From contig NZ_JAHDYS010000007.1 of NCBI RefSeq assembly GCF_018531195.1, positions 124,001 to 188,000 of the forward strand: DNA of 64,000 bases, read 5' to 3'. Below, in pieces: positions 45,292 to 54,986 of the stretch (the first letter of the stretch is position 1; each line of letters begins with the position of its first letter). Made by a program: the position numbers and the translations under genes. Origin of the DNA: Pelotalea chapellei (GTDB lineage: Bacteria > Desulfobacterota > Desulfuromonadia > Geobacterales > Pseudopelobacteraceae). The notes beneath the pieces are model-generated. The model did no database searches, was not told the DNA's origin, and saw nothing but the letters and a program-made list of their open reading frames with translations.

Positions 45292-45588
45292 TGTGCCCAC
45301 CATGTACCGGAAGTTGCCGATTATGTGAAGAATTGATCGTCAGAAAATGAAACGCGTTTTTTTAACATAGTGAACAATGGCTCTGCAAGCTAATTGTCTG
45401 ACCAATTTGATAAAGTATGGCAACAATTAAAAGACGTAATACCATTTTAATTATAGAAAACTTTTCATCAAACCGAAGGCTTCAGGTTTGTCGCCTGCAG
45501 GTTCTTTCGGAAAAGGAGGTTGTCACCAGGCCCAAAAGGCATTACTCTTTACAACTGCTTTATTCATTTCCAATTGAAGAGGTACAAG

Positions 45589-46203
45589 ATGATTAAATTT
45601 AAAAAACTGGCGCCGGCCCTGCTGATCTGCGCCCTGCCGATGATGAGCGCAGCCGCGGAGACTGTTCCGGCTGTAGAGGGGCAAAAACCTGCGCCACTAC
45701 AGTCCGTTCCACCCACCAAACCACAGACTCCGGAAAAGGCAGAACAGCAGCTGCGGGTCGGCTATGTGGATCTGTCAAAACTCAATCAGGAATCGGATCT
45801 AGGAAAATCAGCCCAAGCACAGGCCAAAGAGATGCAGAAGAAGCTGCAGACACAGATCGAAACCCGCAGAAAACAGCTCGACAAACAGAAAGCTGCCCTG
45901 GAAAAGAAATTCGACACCCTTTCACCAGCCCAGAAGGAGGCCAAAGCCAAGGAATTCCAGAAGAAGGTGGAGGAGTTTCAAACTTTCGGCATGGGGAAGG
46001 AAAAGGAGTTGCAGACCTTGCAGGACAAGCTGCTGACTGATCTTTCCAAGTCCTTTGAGGAGGCCGCTGTGGAATACGGCAAGGCCAACAAGCTGGCGCT
46101 GGTGATCGTAAAAAGGGAACTACTCTATGTCTCAAGCGCTGTTGATGCCCAGGACGTAACCGATGGCGTGCTGGCACTGCTTAATTCGAAATCAAAAAAA
46201 TGA
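45589..46203 (+). CDS. OmpH/Skp-family periplasmic chaperone
   Basis: From ATG 45589 (AGAGG upstream) the product is 204 residues. It has a signal peptide (about 1-23), a Pro/Gln-rich segment, then the Skp domain: VGYVDLSKLNQESDLGKSAQ, a long Lys/Glu/Gln coiled coil and ALVIVKRELLYVSSAVDAQD. It would hold unfolded outer-membrane proteins in the periplasm. The longer frame to 45520 starts at a TTG fused to its ribosome site and is rejected. The preceding 285-nt gap holds the promoters of this gene and of liv, but no convincing boxes were found. Confidence 0.9.
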   Translation: MIKFKKLAPALLICALPMMSAAAETVPAVEGQKPAPLQSVPPTKPQTPEKAEQQLRVGYVDLSKLNQESDLGKSAQAQAKEMQKKLQTQIETRRKQLDKQKAALEKKFDTLSPAQKEAKAKEFQKKVEEFQTFGMGKEKELQTLQDKLLTDLSKSFEEAAVEYGKANKLALVIVKRELLYVSSAVDAQDVTDGVLALLNSKSKK

Positions 46204-46248
46204 TCAGTTGAAGCTCGGGTTCGGGATAAATAACAAAGGGGGTAGAAA

Positions 46249-46686
46249 ATGAAAAGAGCAATCAAAATAGTGGCAGGATCTCTCATGATGGCAATGCTTG
46301 CGGTACCTGCATTTGCCGCAAAGGATGCACCCAAGGCGGGCAAAACGGTGACAACTGCTTCAGGACTCAAATATGTGGATGTGGTGGTGGGAAAAGGGGC
46401 TTCACCGGTAGCCGGAAAGCAAGTCACAGTGCATTACACCGGCACTTTGGAAAATGGCAAGAAGTTTGACAGCTCTGTTGACCGCAAAGAGCCCTTCAAG
46501 TTCACCATCGGTGTGGGGCAGGTGATCCCTGGCTGGGATGAAGGTGTCATGACCATGAAAGTCGGCGGCAAGCGCAAGCTCATCATTCCCTCCAAGCTGG
46601 GCTACGGCCCGTCCGGGGCAGGCGGCGTAATTCCACCGAACGCGACCTTGCTGTTTGATGTGGAATTGCTGGACGTGCAGAAATAG
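46249..46686 (+). CDS. Secreted FKBP-type peptidyl-prolyl isomerase
   Basis: The 145-residue protein has a signal peptide (about 1-24, ending AFAAK) and one FKBP domain: VTVHYTGTLENGKKFDSSVD, VGQVIPGWDEGVMTM and GYGPSGAGGVIPPNATLLFD, with the residues of the proline pocket intact. It speeds prolyl isomerisation of envelope proteins. It follows the Skp-like chaperone gene by 45 nt with a GGGGG site, a pair with a shared role in folding. Confidence 0.94.
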   Translation: MKRAIKIVAGSLMMAMLAVPAFAAKDAPKAGKTVTTASGLKYVDVVVGKGASPVAGKQVTVHYTGTLENGKKFDSSVDRKEPFKFTIGVGQVIPGWDEGVMTMKVGGKRKLIIPSKLGYGPSGAGGVIPPNATLLFDVELLDVQK

Positions 46687-46701
46687 CCTTACAATCAAAA
46701 C

Positions 46702-46730
46702 GTAGGGCGGGTTTTGAAACCCGCCCCTAC
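46702..46730. terminator. Long palindrome between convergent genes (bidirectional terminator or REP-like element)
   Basis: GTAGGGCGGGTTT and AAACCCGCCCCTAC pair almost completely, with one bulged base and a very short loop. It sits 16 nt after the FKBP gene and 5 nt before the ABC-F stop. The T-runs are weak, so a REP-type repeat is an alternative. Confidence 0.6.
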
Positions 46731-46734
46731 ATAA

Positions 46735-48624
46735 TCATCCTTTCAACGAGTCCAGCTCTTCCCACCTTCGGTAAGCCTCTGCCAGTTCCAGTTCCAATGA
46801 TTCAAGACGCGCGTTGATTGCCGCAATCTCTGCACCGGCAGATTTATAAAAATCAGGATCACCCAGGGTAGTGTGCAGTTTTTCCTGTTCCTGCTCCAAT
46901 CGTGCGATTGTATCGGGCAAAGATTCCAACTCACGCTCTTCTTTAAAGCTCAGTTTGCGGGCTCGTTCCTTCTGAGGCCTGATCTTCTCCTGGGCCGGCT
47001 GGGATTGCACCTTGACTGCTGCCTCCTCGTCGCCAGTCTGACGCAGCCAATCGTCGTAGCCTCCAACGAACTCGCGCACCTGGCCGTTTTTTCCCACTGC
47101 CAAAGTGCTGGTAACGACGTTGTTCAGAAAGTCACGGTCATGGCTCACCAACAGGAGTGTTCCGCTATAGTCCAGCAGCAGCTCTTCCAACAGGTCCAGA
47201 GTCTCCACATCCAGGTCATTGGTTGGCTCGTCCATAACCAGTACATTGGACGGCTTGGTAAACAGCTTGGCCAGCAGCAGCCGGTTCCGCTCACCACCGG
47301 AGAGGATGCTGACCGGGCTGCGGGCTCGTTCCGGGGAGAAGAGAAAATCCTGCAGATAGCCGATGATGTGGCGGCTGACTCCATTGATGATCAGGGTGTC
47401 ATTGCCTTCTCCCACATTGTCCTGCACCGATTTATTCAGATCCAGTTGTTCACGCATCTGGTCGAAATAGAGAACCTCGCGGCGGCTGCCGAGCTTGATC
47501 TGGCCGGCCTGGGGCTCAAGCTCCCCCAGCAGCAGGCGCAGCAGGGTTGTCTTGCCCGATCCGTTGGGGCCGATGATGCCGATGCGATCACCGCGCATTA
47601 TGGTGGTGGAAAAGTCTTTGATAATCGGCCGCCCCTCATAGCTGAAGGAGATGCCTTGGGCTTCTGCCACCAGTCCTCCCGAGCGCTCGGCCTCCTGCAG
47701 CTGGATCCGTGCCGTTCCCAGCCGCTCACGCCGCTGGCGGTGTTCTTCACGCATTTTTTTCAATGCACGAACCCGTCCCTCATTCCTGGTGCGGCGGGCC
47801 TTGATGCCCTGGCGCACCCAGGCTTCTTCCTGGGCCAGTTTCTTGTCAAACAGGGCCTGCCGCGTGACTTCTGCAGCCAGAAGTTCTTCACGACGCTCTA
47901 CGAAAGCGTCATATCCGCAGGAGAATGCATACAACCGCCCCCTGTCCAGCTCTGCTACCCGGTTGGCAAGCTTTCTGGCAAAGGCGCGGTCATGGGTGAC
48001 AAAGAGCAGGGTCTTGACCTGCCGCAGCAGGAATTCCTCCAGCCAGAGGATCGTTTCGATGTCCAGATGATTGGTAGGTTCATCCAGTACCAGGATGTCC
48101 GGCTCTGCCACCAGGGCGCGGGCCAGCAGGGCCCGACGTTTGGTCCCTCCTGAAAGACTGAAAAAATCTGCGTCAGCATCCAGCTGCAATCGGTCCAGCA
48201 CCTGGTTAACCGCCTGATGCAAATGCCATCCTCCAGTAGCTTCCAGCTCATGCTGCAGGTTCTCCAACCGCTGGAGAAGTTCACTGCCGCCCTCCAGGGC
48301 CAACTTATGTGCCACATGATGATATTCAGCCAGAAGCTCGGCCGCATTGCCCATACCGGAAGCAACCACATCAAAAACAGAACCCCCTACCCCTGGCGGT
48401 ACCTCTTGCGATACCAGGGCCACCCGCAGCCCCTGCTGGCGGACTACCTCCCCCTGTTCGGGCCCTAGCTCACCGCTGACCAGCTTGAGCAGCGTAGATT
48501 TTCCGGTGCCGTTACGCCCAAGAAGACAGAGCCGGTCGCCAGGCTCGATTTGCAGATCAATGCCATTGAAAAGCGGCGGCCCCCCAAAAGCCAGGCCTAT
48601 GTTGCGAAGTGTAAGCAGTGCCAC
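46735..48624 (-). CDS. ABC-F family ATPase (Uup type)
   Basis: From GTG 48624, which has GGAG upstream, the product is 629 residues. It has two ABC domains: Walker A LLGRNGTGKST near residue 35 with SLSGGTKRRALLARAL and LDEPTNHLD, then IIGPNGSGKTT near 345 with LSGGERNRLLLAKLF and MDEPTNDLD. A linker and a C-terminal coiled coil (about 550-629) complete the Uup layout. There are no membrane segments. ABC-F proteins act on ribosomes; Uup is linked to genome stability and ribosome assembly. Confidence 0.92.
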   Translation of the reverse strand: MALLTLRNIGLAFGGPPLFNGIDLQIEPGDRLCLLGRNGTGKSTLLKLVSGELGPEQGEVVRQQGLRVALVSQEVPPGVGGSVFDVVASGMGNAAELLAEYHHVAHKLALEGGSELLQRLENLQHELEATGGWHLHQAVNQVLDRLQLDADADFFSLSGGTKRRALLARALVAEPDILVLDEPTNHLDIETILWLEEFLLRQVKTLLFVTHDRAFARKLANRVAELDRGRLYAFSCGYDAFVERREELLAAEVTRQALFDKKLAQEEAWVRQGIKARRTRNEGRVRALKKMREEHRQRRERLGTARIQLQEAERSGGLVAEAQGISFSYEGRPIIKDFSTTIMRGDRIGIIGPNGSGKTTLLRLLLGELEPQAGQIKLGSRREVLYFDQMREQLDLNKSVQDNVGEGNDTLIINGVSRHIIGYLQDFLFSPERARSPVSILSGGERNRLLLAKLFTKPSNVLVMDEPTNDLDVETLDLLEELLLDYSGTLLLVSHDRDFLNNVVTSTLAVGKNGQVREFVGGYDDWLRQTGDEEAAVKVQSQPAQEKIRPQKERARKLSFKEERELESLPDTIARLEQEQEKLHTTLGDPDFYKSAGAEIAAINARLESLELELAEAYRRWEELDSLKG

Positions 48625-48689
48625 GAAAACTCCTTGAAATAAATCCCTCAACCGCAGTGCATTGGGTTCTGCGGTAGCTCCGCCTCGAT

Positions 48690-48848
48690 TTAATAAATTA
48701 CGATGTAACCATGATCCTGGGCGATCTTGGAAATCTCCAGAGTATCCTTGATCTGATAGGTCTTACCTTCAAGGCGGAAGATGTAACCACCTTGACCATC
48801 AGGTTGAGCATCAGCCAAAAGCGCCTCAAATGTAGCAGTTTTTATCAT
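48690..48848 (-). CDS. Small hypothetical protein, 52 residues
   Basis: The minus strand from ATG 48848 encodes a 52-residue protein with GGAGG upstream. It begins MIKTATFEALLADAQPDGQG, continues with a short β-rich stretch (YIFRLEGKTYQIKDT) and ends GYIVIY. I do not recognise it. It lies 21 nt downstream of the threonine aldolase gene and may share its transcript. The well-placed ribosome site, balanced composition and lack of a competing frame support it as real. Confidence 0.7.
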   Translation of the reverse strand: MIKTATFEALLADAQPDGQGGYIFRLEGKTYQIKDTLEISKIAQDHGYIVIY

Positions 48849-48869
48849 GATGTCCTCCATACCGGGTAA

Positions 48870-49946
48870 TCAGCTGATCAAAAGACTCGCTTGACGAACA
48901 GCTGCGGCCAATTGTTGTATATCTTCGCGAGAGGTCTGCCATGAGCACATGAAACGAGCTCCCCCCGCTCCGATGAAGGAATAGAAATGCCATCCGGCAT
49001 CATGCAACGCCTGGGAAACTACTGGCGGCATTTCCACAAAGAGTGAGTTGGACTGGCAGGGATGCATGATACGAATGCCCTTGATGTCGGCCAGTTCTTT
49101 CTCCAACAAACGAGCGCAGCTGTTGGCATGGCGTGCATTGTCCAGCCAGGCTCCACTCTCGAGCATCCCATTCCAGGGAGCAGCCATGAAACGCATCTTT
49201 GAGGCGAGTTGGCCTGACTGCTTGCAACGATATTCAAACTCGTCCGCCAATTCCCGGTCGAAAAATACCACCGCCTCACCGAGCGCCATACCGTTTTTGG
49301 CTCCCCCCATACAAAGCACATCAACCCCGGCTTTCCAGGATATGTCGGCTGGATGACAGTCAAGAGAGACTACGGCGTTGGCAAAACGCGCACCATCCAT
49401 GTGCACCCGCAGGCCGTGGCGCCTCGCCAGATCCGTGGCAGCAGCTACTTCTTCCGGGGTGTAGACTGTCCCCAGTTCCGTACTCTGGGTCATACTGAGC
49501 ACACGCGGCTTGGGATAATGGATATCAGTACGACGGATAATTAACTGCTCGACTGCCTCCAGGTCAAGTTTGCCGTCGACTCCGGATGCAAGCATGATCT
49601 TGGTACCATTGGAAAAAAATTCTGGAGCACCGCATTCATCTGTCTCGATATGAGCCATTTCATGACAGACAACACTGTGGTAAGACCGGCAGAGTGCGGC
49701 CAGGGCCAGGGAATTTGCTGCGGTGCCGTTAAAAACGAAAAAAACCTGACAGTCGCAGGCAAACAGCTCGCGGATATTCTGACAAGCTCGTTCTGTCCAC
49801 TTGTCGTTTCCATATGAGGGAACAAAACCTCTGTTGGCTTCATTCATAGCCTGCAAGGCCTGGGGACAGATACCGGCATAGTTATCACTTGCAAATTGGT
49901 TGAAGATTGGTATCTCAGGAACTGAAGTAGCGAGTGTGTCGGTCAT
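48870..49946 (-). CDS. ltaE: Low-specificity L-threonine aldolase
   Basis: The 358-residue pyridoxal-phosphate enzyme has the fold-type-I features FVFNGTAANSLALAAL, HMDGARFANAVVSL and the cofactor Lys in LCMGGAKNGMALGEAV. It cleaves L-threonine to glycine and acetaldehyde. The frame begins MTDTLATSVPEIPIF. It faces away from the L,D-transpeptidase gene. Confidence 0.92.
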   Translation of the reverse strand: MTDTLATSVPEIPIFNQFASDNYAGICPQALQAMNEANRGFVPSYGNDKWTERACQNIRELFACDCQVFFVFNGTAANSLALAALCRSYHSVVCHEMAHIETDECGAPEFFSNGTKIMLASGVDGKLDLEAVEQLIIRRTDIHYPKPRVLSMTQSTELGTVYTPEEVAAATDLARRHGLRVHMDGARFANAVVSLDCHPADISWKAGVDVLCMGGAKNGMALGEAVVFFDRELADEFEYRCKQSGQLASKMRFMAAPWNGMLESGAWLDNARHANSCARLLEKELADIKGIRIMHPCQSNSLFVEMPPVVSQALHDAGWHFYSFIGAGGARFMCSWQTSREDIQQLAAAVRQASLLIS

Positions 49947-50068
49947 AAATGGTCCTCATACTGAAGTGTATTGAATTATGCACAGACTGCAGAAAGTCAG
50001 AAAGGCCCTTACCGTACCACGCAAGCAGCTGATATGCCAAGCATTATGGGATGTGCACGGACTAATGC

Positions 50069-50097
50069 TTGATCAACTTCGCATTAATGAGTAAAGT
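50069..50097 (+). promoter_or_regulatory. Candidate σ70 promoter of the L,D-transpeptidase gene
   Basis: TTGATC (50069-50074), 17 bases, TAAAGT (50092-50097). It lies 36 nt upstream of the ATG at 50133. Confidence 0.45.
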
Positions 50098-50132
50098 ACT
50101 TCTTTTATTTTCTGCAGCAAGAGGATTTTTTA

Positions 50133-51014
50133 ATGCGATACAGTCGGATGCGGCTCTCTCACAGACTCGTCCTGATCTTTTTTGTAACAACTCTGCTTGT
50201 CTCAGTAACTGTCCTGCGAGCACCATCACTTACCTCAGAACCGGCTGCATCTCCACTGGACAAGGCGAGGGAAGATCTCTCACGCGTCGAATATCCCAGC
50301 CTGCAATCAATAAAATGGCATCCTCATTTTATCAAGCCACATGAGACGCTTGAATCTCTTTTTGGCGAGGATTGGATCTGGGTAGCCCGCTTCAATCGCA
50401 TCGATCGCCGCCATGTCTATCCGGGCATGACCATCAAGGCTCCTGATTCGATCGACGATATCCGTGACTATACCCCCTTACCTCTTCGTTACGAACCTGC
50501 CCGGCGCCATGAGAAATATATCCTGGTGGACATAACCGAGCAGTGGATGGGAGCCTATGAACGTGGCAAGCTGGTATTTTCCGCGCCCGCGGCTACCGGC
50601 AAAGCAGGCACCGAAACACCGGTCGGCATTTTCCACATCGACGCACGACACCTTACCCACACCTCATCGCTCTACAAAACCGCAAACGATGAAGACCAGT
50701 ACCCGATGGACAACGCCATGCGTTTTCATATCGGCAGCGATAATGTCTCCTATTGGCTGCATGCACGGGATCTTCCCGGGCGCCCGGCATCCCACGGCTG
50801 TATCGGCCTCTACGATGAAGAGATGCAAAACCGGATGTTCGGCACCCCATCACGTCCGGTGCTGCTTGACTCGCAGAAACTTTATGAGTGGGCCGCCGGA
50901 GAGTCCGAGTACGGCGATGATTATGGTGAACTTGACGAATTGGAGGATGGGCCCGTGGTCGAAGTGCGTGGTACCCTGCCCCGCTACCTGAACCCGGGAT
51001 TGCCGGCGACCTGA
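50133..51014 (+). CDS. L,D-transpeptidase (YkuD domain)
   Basis: The 293-residue protein has an N-terminal membrane anchor or signal (about 10-29) and a LysM-like segment (about 65-105, HFIKPHETLESLFGEDWIWV). The YkuD catalytic domain (about 128-250) has the active-site pattern WLHARDLPGRPASHGCIGL with Cys and two His. The tail is acidic. It would form 3-3 peptidoglycan cross-links or attach proteins to the wall in the periplasm. AAGAGG precedes the ATG. Confidence 0.93.
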   Translation: MRYSRMRLSHRLVLIFFVTTLLVSVTVLRAPSLTSEPAASPLDKAREDLSRVEYPSLQSIKWHPHFIKPHETLESLFGEDWIWVARFNRIDRRHVYPGMTIKAPDSIDDIRDYTPLPLRYEPARRHEKYILVDITEQWMGAYERGKLVFSAPAATGKAGTETPVGIFHIDARHLTHTSSLYKTANDEDQYPMDNAMRFHIGSDNVSYWLHARDLPGRPASHGCIGLYDEEMQNRMFGTPSRPVLLDSQKLYEWAAGESEYGDDYGELDELEDGPVVEVRGTLPRYLNPGLPAT

Positions 51015-51058
51015 GATAAATAGCAGCAGTTGATGTCAACCTTTTTATCATAATAAAA

Positions 51059-51096
51059 AGCCCCGTTTAACCTTGTGAGCAAGGGTAAACGGGGCT
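51059..51096 (-). terminator. Intrinsic terminator of hemB
   Basis: AGCCCCGTTTA pairs with TAAACGGGGCT, with an inner CCTTG/CAAGG stem, and TTTTTA follows on the minus strand. It lies 22 nt past the hemB stop and also faces the end of the plus-strand L,D-transpeptidase gene. Confidence 0.88.
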
Positions 51097-51117
51097 GAAG
51101 TAAAATGTAAAATAGGC

Positions 51118-52092
51118 TTATTTTTTAAGCCAGCGTGCCACATCCTTGGCGTGATACGTAATAATGATATCAGCACCCGCCCTTTTGAAGCCTGTCATCG
51201 TTTCCATCACAACACGCTCTTCTTCGATCCAGCCATTGGCTGCCGCTGCTTTGATCATGCTGTACTCCCCCGAGACGTTATAAACCGCCAGAGGCAGATT
51301 GTACTCATTGCGCAGATCGCGCAGGATATCCAGATAGGGCAGTCCAGGCTTAACCATTATTATGTCTGCGCCCTCCTCGATGTCTGAAGCCGCCTCCCGC
51401 AACGCCTCCAACCGATTACCCGAATCCATCTGGTAGGAGCGGCGATCCCCAAACTGGGGGGTTGATTCGGCCGCCTCCCGGAATGGGCCGTAATATCCCG
51501 AGGCGTATTTAACTGCATAGCTCATCACCGGAATAGCATCATAGCCATTTTCATCGAGTACTTCACGAATGGCAGCCACCCTTCCATCCATCATATCCGA
51601 AGGCGCTACCATATCGGCACCTGCCTTGACATGTGAAAGTGCCTCCTTTGCCAAAAGCTCCAGAGTAGAGTCATTGTCCACGTCACCGTCGATGATCAGA
51701 CCGCAATGACCATGATCCGTGTACTCGCAGAGGCAGACATCGGTGATCACAGCCAGACCGGGAACCTCTCGTTTTATGGCACGGATGGTTTCCTGAATAA
51801 TACCGGTATCCGAGTAAGCGTCACTCCCTACGGAATCCTTTGTTTCGGGTATGCCAAACAGCAAAACCGCTGGAATGCCGAGTTCCTTTACTTCTTTAGC
51901 CTCTTCTACAATATGTTCAATAGATTGCTGGTAGATTCCGGGCATGGAAGAAATTTCTTTTTTGATCCCAGTGCCAAAGGCTGAAAACATGGGGTACACC
52001 AGATCATTAACAGAGAGGGTGGTCTCTCTAACCATCCGCCGAAAGGTCTCATTTCCACGGATTCTACGGGCCCTGAATTGCGGAAAATACAT
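51118..52092 (-). CDS. hemB: Porphobilinogen synthase HemB
   Basis: The 324-residue enzyme carries the zinc-type cysteine cluster [14 protein letters not shown] near residue 120. Both active-site Lys stretches, [18 protein letters not shown] and [13 protein letters not shown], are present. It condenses two 5-aminolevulinate molecules for haem and cobalamin synthesis. A GGGAGGATG site precedes the start. Confidence 0.97.
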   Translation of the reverse strand: MYFPQFRARRIRGNETFRRMVRETTLSVNDLVYPMFSAFGTGIKKEISSMPGIYQQSIEHIVEEAKEVKELGIPAVLLFGIPETKDSVGSDAYSDTGIIQETIRAIKREVPGLAVITDVCLCEYTDHGHCGLIIDGDVDNDSTLELLAKEALSHVKAGADMVAPSDMMDGRVAAIREVLDENGYDAIPVMSYAVKYASGYYGPFREAAESTPQFGDRRSYQMDSGNRLEALREAASDIEEGADIIMVKPGLPYLDILRDLRNEYNLPLAVYNVSGEYSMIKAAAANGWIEEERVVMETMTGFKRAGADIIITYHAKDVARWLKK

Positions 52093-52312
52093 TTTACATC
52101 CTCCCTCGTAAGACTGATTGAACTTTTAAAAGTGTAATGCATGCTGCCTGTAAAAAGCAAGCGCCCCAGACGCAAGCATGCCATGTTTTGGCTACTCGAC
52201 GAGCATGGACTTTCTCTCCGGCCGTTTCAGGCTTGAATTTAAAAAAGTAAAATGGTAAAAACAATTTCATTTTAACTGCAGATGTACACATCAACTAAAA
52301 CAGGAGGAAAAC

Positions 52313-53608
52313 ATGAAGAAGAAATTAACACTGCTTTTAGCTGGCTCTCTCATGGCTGTCGCAACCGCTGCAACAGCAGCCAACATGCCGGAAACTTTTT
52401 ACTTATCACCCGTCGTAGGTGGTTATACCTTTGAAGGCAAGCAACATATCAAGACTGCTCCCGTCTACGGCCTCAAACTCGGCTACAATTTCACCGAGCA
52501 TTTCGGCCTTGAAGGTGCATTTGATTATGCCGCCACAGAAACCACCCGGACCAACAAGGACCTTTCATTTTACAAATACGGCGCTGACCTCATCTACAAT
52601 TTCAGACCTGCCACAAACCTCGTACCATTTATCGCTGCAGGTTATGGCGGGTACAATTTCAGCGGCGCTGGCCTGGACAAAAAAGCACGCCCTGCTTTCG
52701 ACTACGGTCTGGGCTTGAAATACTTCCTGAACGACAATTTTGCGATTCGCGGAGATGTGCGCCACGTCATTGCCTCTCTGAATAACGAAGTTCACAACAG
52801 AAACGCACAAAACATCGAGTACACTTTGGGCGCTTATATTCCCTTTGGTGGTACACAGCCTGTTGCCAAGGCAGTTGCTGCTCCGGCAGTTGAGCCTGCT
52901 CCTGCTCTCAAACCGGTAGTCGTGCCTCCTCCAGCACCGGCTCCCCCTGCTGACAGTGACCGCGATGGCGTTATCGACGAGAAAGACAAATGCCCCAACA
53001 CGCCTCAGGGCGTAGTAGTTGATGCAGATGGCTGCCCTGTGGATGCAGACAAGGATGGCGTTGCCGATTACCTTGACAAATGCCCCGGCACTCCTGCAGG
53101 AGCGAGCGTAGATACTAATGGCTGTCCGCTGGATTCTGATAAGGATGGCGTGTTTGACTATCTGGACAAATGTCCTGATACACCGGCCGGCGTAAAAGTA
53201 ACTGCAGATGGATGCCCAGTGCCTGTTGCAGCGCCCCAGAAACCTGCTGCTGAAAAATATTGCAGCAAACCGGCTGTAGTTGATGTTCGGTTCGCAACCG
53301 GCAAGGCTGCTGTTGATCCCAAGTTTCAGGATGATCTCAAAGCTCTGGCCGATTTCCTGAAAGAATTCCCAAAAGCTAAAGGTGAAATTTCAGGCCATAC
53401 CGACAATGTTGGCGGAAAAGCCATGAACCAGAAGCTTTCCCAGCAGCGCGCAGACAGCGTCAAGAAGTTCATCGTAGACACCTACGGAGTTGACGCCAAT
53501 CGCATTACCACCAAAGGATACGGTTTTTCCAAGCCGATTGCCGACAACAAAACTGCAGCAGGCAAAGCAAAGAACCGTCGCATCGAAGCAAACTTCACCT
53601 GCGAATAA
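52313..53608 (+). CDS. OmpA-family outer-membrane protein with type 3 repeats
   Basis: The 431-residue protein has a signal peptide (about 1-23), an eight-strand β-barrel (about 25-185) and a Pro/Ala-rich hinge (about 185-220). Three thrombospondin type 3 calcium-binding repeats (about 220-300, for example DSDRDGVIDEKDKCPNTPQG) and a C-terminal OmpA domain (about 320-431) with the peptidoglycan-binding EISGHTDNVGGKAMNQKLSQ follow. It ties the outer membrane to the wall, like OprF. An AGGAGG site lies seven bases before the ATG. A terminator follows. Confidence 0.95.
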   Translation: MKKKLTLLLAGSLMAVATAATAANMPETFYLSPVVGGYTFEGKQHIKTAPVYGLKLGYNFTEHFGLEGAFDYAATETTRTNKDLSFYKYGADLIYNFRPATNLVPFIAAGYGGYNFSGAGLDKKARPAFDYGLGLKYFLNDNFAIRGDVRHVIASLNNEVHNRNAQNIEYTLGAYIPFGGTQPVAKAVAAPAVEPAPALKPVVVPPPAPAPPADSDRDGVIDEKDKCPNTPQGVVVDADGCPVDADKDGVADYLDKCPGTPAGASVDTNGCPLDSDKDGVFDYLDKCPDTPAGVKVTADGCPVPVAAPQKPAAEKYCSKPAVVDVRFATGKAAVDPKFQDDLKALADFLKEFPKAKGEISGHTDNVGGKAMNQKLSQQRADSVKKFIVDTYGVDANRITTKGYGFSKPIADNKTAAGKAKNRRIEANFTCE

Positions 53609-53629
53609 CTCGCACCGCCTAGAATGCAA

Positions 53630-53663
53630 AAAGGCCCTTCCTGAATTTTCTGGAAGGGCCTTT
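53630..53663. terminator. Bidirectional terminator between ompA-type gene and larA-type gene
   Basis: AAAGGCCCTTCC and GGAAGGGCCTTT form a perfect 12-bp stem with a 10-nt loop between convergent genes. Short T/A-runs lie on both sides. Confidence 0.88.
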
Positions 53664-53692
53664 CTAATTGATGGACCAACTGAAGTAACGAC

Positions 53693-54952
53693 CTACCTGC
53701 AGACCGGAAGAATGCTGCCACCTTCAGGCATCACCAGCACCTTCCACCCCTCCGGCAACATTCCCTCAGCCATATTCAATGCCTCATCCAGGGAAGTGGC
53801 GGGCATCATCCCCATCGACTCTACCTGATGACTACTTAAACGTGACACCAGGATTACCTTGAAGCGCTGAGCTTTTTGCAGTGTGGAATAGGCTGTCTGA
53901 CCGTTGATTTCGTAGCAGGCCCGTAAAGCAGCCTCAAATTCATCCAACCGCTTGTGCTGAAACCAGTTGAAAAAAGTTTCATTACCAAAACCATCCCGGC
54001 ATTCAGCCAAAAGGATCATCACTCCACCATCACAAAGCGCCTGGGAAGCATATTCCATGGATTTATGTGCCTGAATGAAGTTGATATCTTTGGGAAACCC
54101 GCCACAGGAGACAATAACCATATCCGCTTTGGAGTCTACCGGATAGGCAAAGTGCTTTTGATAGAACCTGCATCCCGCTTCGTGGGCGGTCTGCCAGTGG
54201 CCCGCGTAGGCGGCAATGATTCTTTTATCCAGCGAAAGAACTGTATTAAAGATAAAAGCGGGCTTGGCCATGGCACATGCCTCAAGCATGGCATGGTGCA
54301 CCGGGTTGTTCTCTAGAGTGCCGGTGGTGGCCAAAGGATTCTTGCCACTTCCAGGTAGAGGATTGAGAACTGCAAAATGACTGGCCATGCAGGCCTGTCG
54401 ACTGGCAATACCAGGCATCACCGATTTTCTGCCACCACCGAAACCGGCAAAGTAATGAAAGCCGATCACCCCGGTCAAAATCAGCCTGTCAGCCTCCACA
54501 GCACGGCGGTTGATGCTGACCTCAATACCATTACCGGTTTTGCCCAGAACAACAAGATTTCTCGGATCATCGCAATCATGATCAATGACTTTGACACGAC
54601 CATAAAGCGGTCCAAGAATCTTTTCATGCTCATGAGAAGTTTGGCTGCGGTGGATTCCAAGAGCGATCAGAACCTGGATATCCTTGTCCGGGATACCTTG
54701 TCGATTGAGACGCTCAACCAGCAGGGGAAGATAAATTTCACTGCCTGTGTAACGAGTGATGTCGGATGTAACAATCACTACTTTTTCGCCAGGATTAAAA
54801 CCGGCAATGATTGCCTGGCATTCATCCAGTGCACGTGAAATGATTTCCCGCGGGGAAGTCGACGGCAGGTCAAGAGCCGGTTCTATAACCCCGGCCAGAC
54901 GGTGAGAAGGAAGGTTTAGCGGAAACGAGGCAGAGCCATATTTAAGGTACAT
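53693..54952 (-). CDS. LarA-type nickel-dependent racemase (DUF2088 family)
   Basis: From ATG 54952 the product is 419 residues. It retains the residues known from lactate racemase: Arg in TSDITRYTG, His in ALGIHRSQT, His and the cofactor-attached Lys in GFHYFAGFGGGRKSVMPG, His in NPVHHAML and Lys in INFIQAHKSMEYA. It probably racemises lactate or a related 2-hydroxyacid with the nickel-pincer cofactor. The cofactor genes larB, larC and larE are not in the window. The ATG at 54961 adds three residues. Confidence 0.85.
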   Translation of the reverse strand: MYLKYGSASFPLNLPSHRLAGVIEPALDLPSTSPREIISRALDECQAIIAGFNPGEKVVIVTSDITRYTGSEIYLPLLVERLNRQGIPDKDIQVLIALGIHRSQTSHEHEKILGPLYGRVKVIDHDCDDPRNLVVLGKTGNGIEVSINRRAVEADRLILTGVIGFHYFAGFGGGRKSVMPGIASRQACMASHFAVLNPLPGSGKNPLATTGTLENNPVHHAMLEACAMAKPAFIFNTVLSLDKRIIAAYAGHWQTAHEAGCRFYQKHFAYPVDSKADMVIVSCGGFPKDINFIQAHKSMEYASQALCDGGVMILLAECRDGFGNETFFNWFQHKRLDEFEAALRACYEINGQTAYSTLQKAQRFKVILVSRLSSHQVESMGMMPATSLDEALNMAEGMLPEGWKVLVMPEGGSILPVCR

Positions 54953-54986
54953 GATGTACACCCTTATTCGTCAACCGGTAATAAAA

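Noticed and set aside
45520-45588. Longer start for the OmpH-like gene
   Set aside because: It would begin at a TTG touching AAGGAGG with no spacing and would bury the signal peptide.
45304-45588. Candidate promoters between liv and ompH
   Set aside because: Several partial -35/-10 matches were present but none with good boxes and 16-18 spacing, so no promoter is reported.
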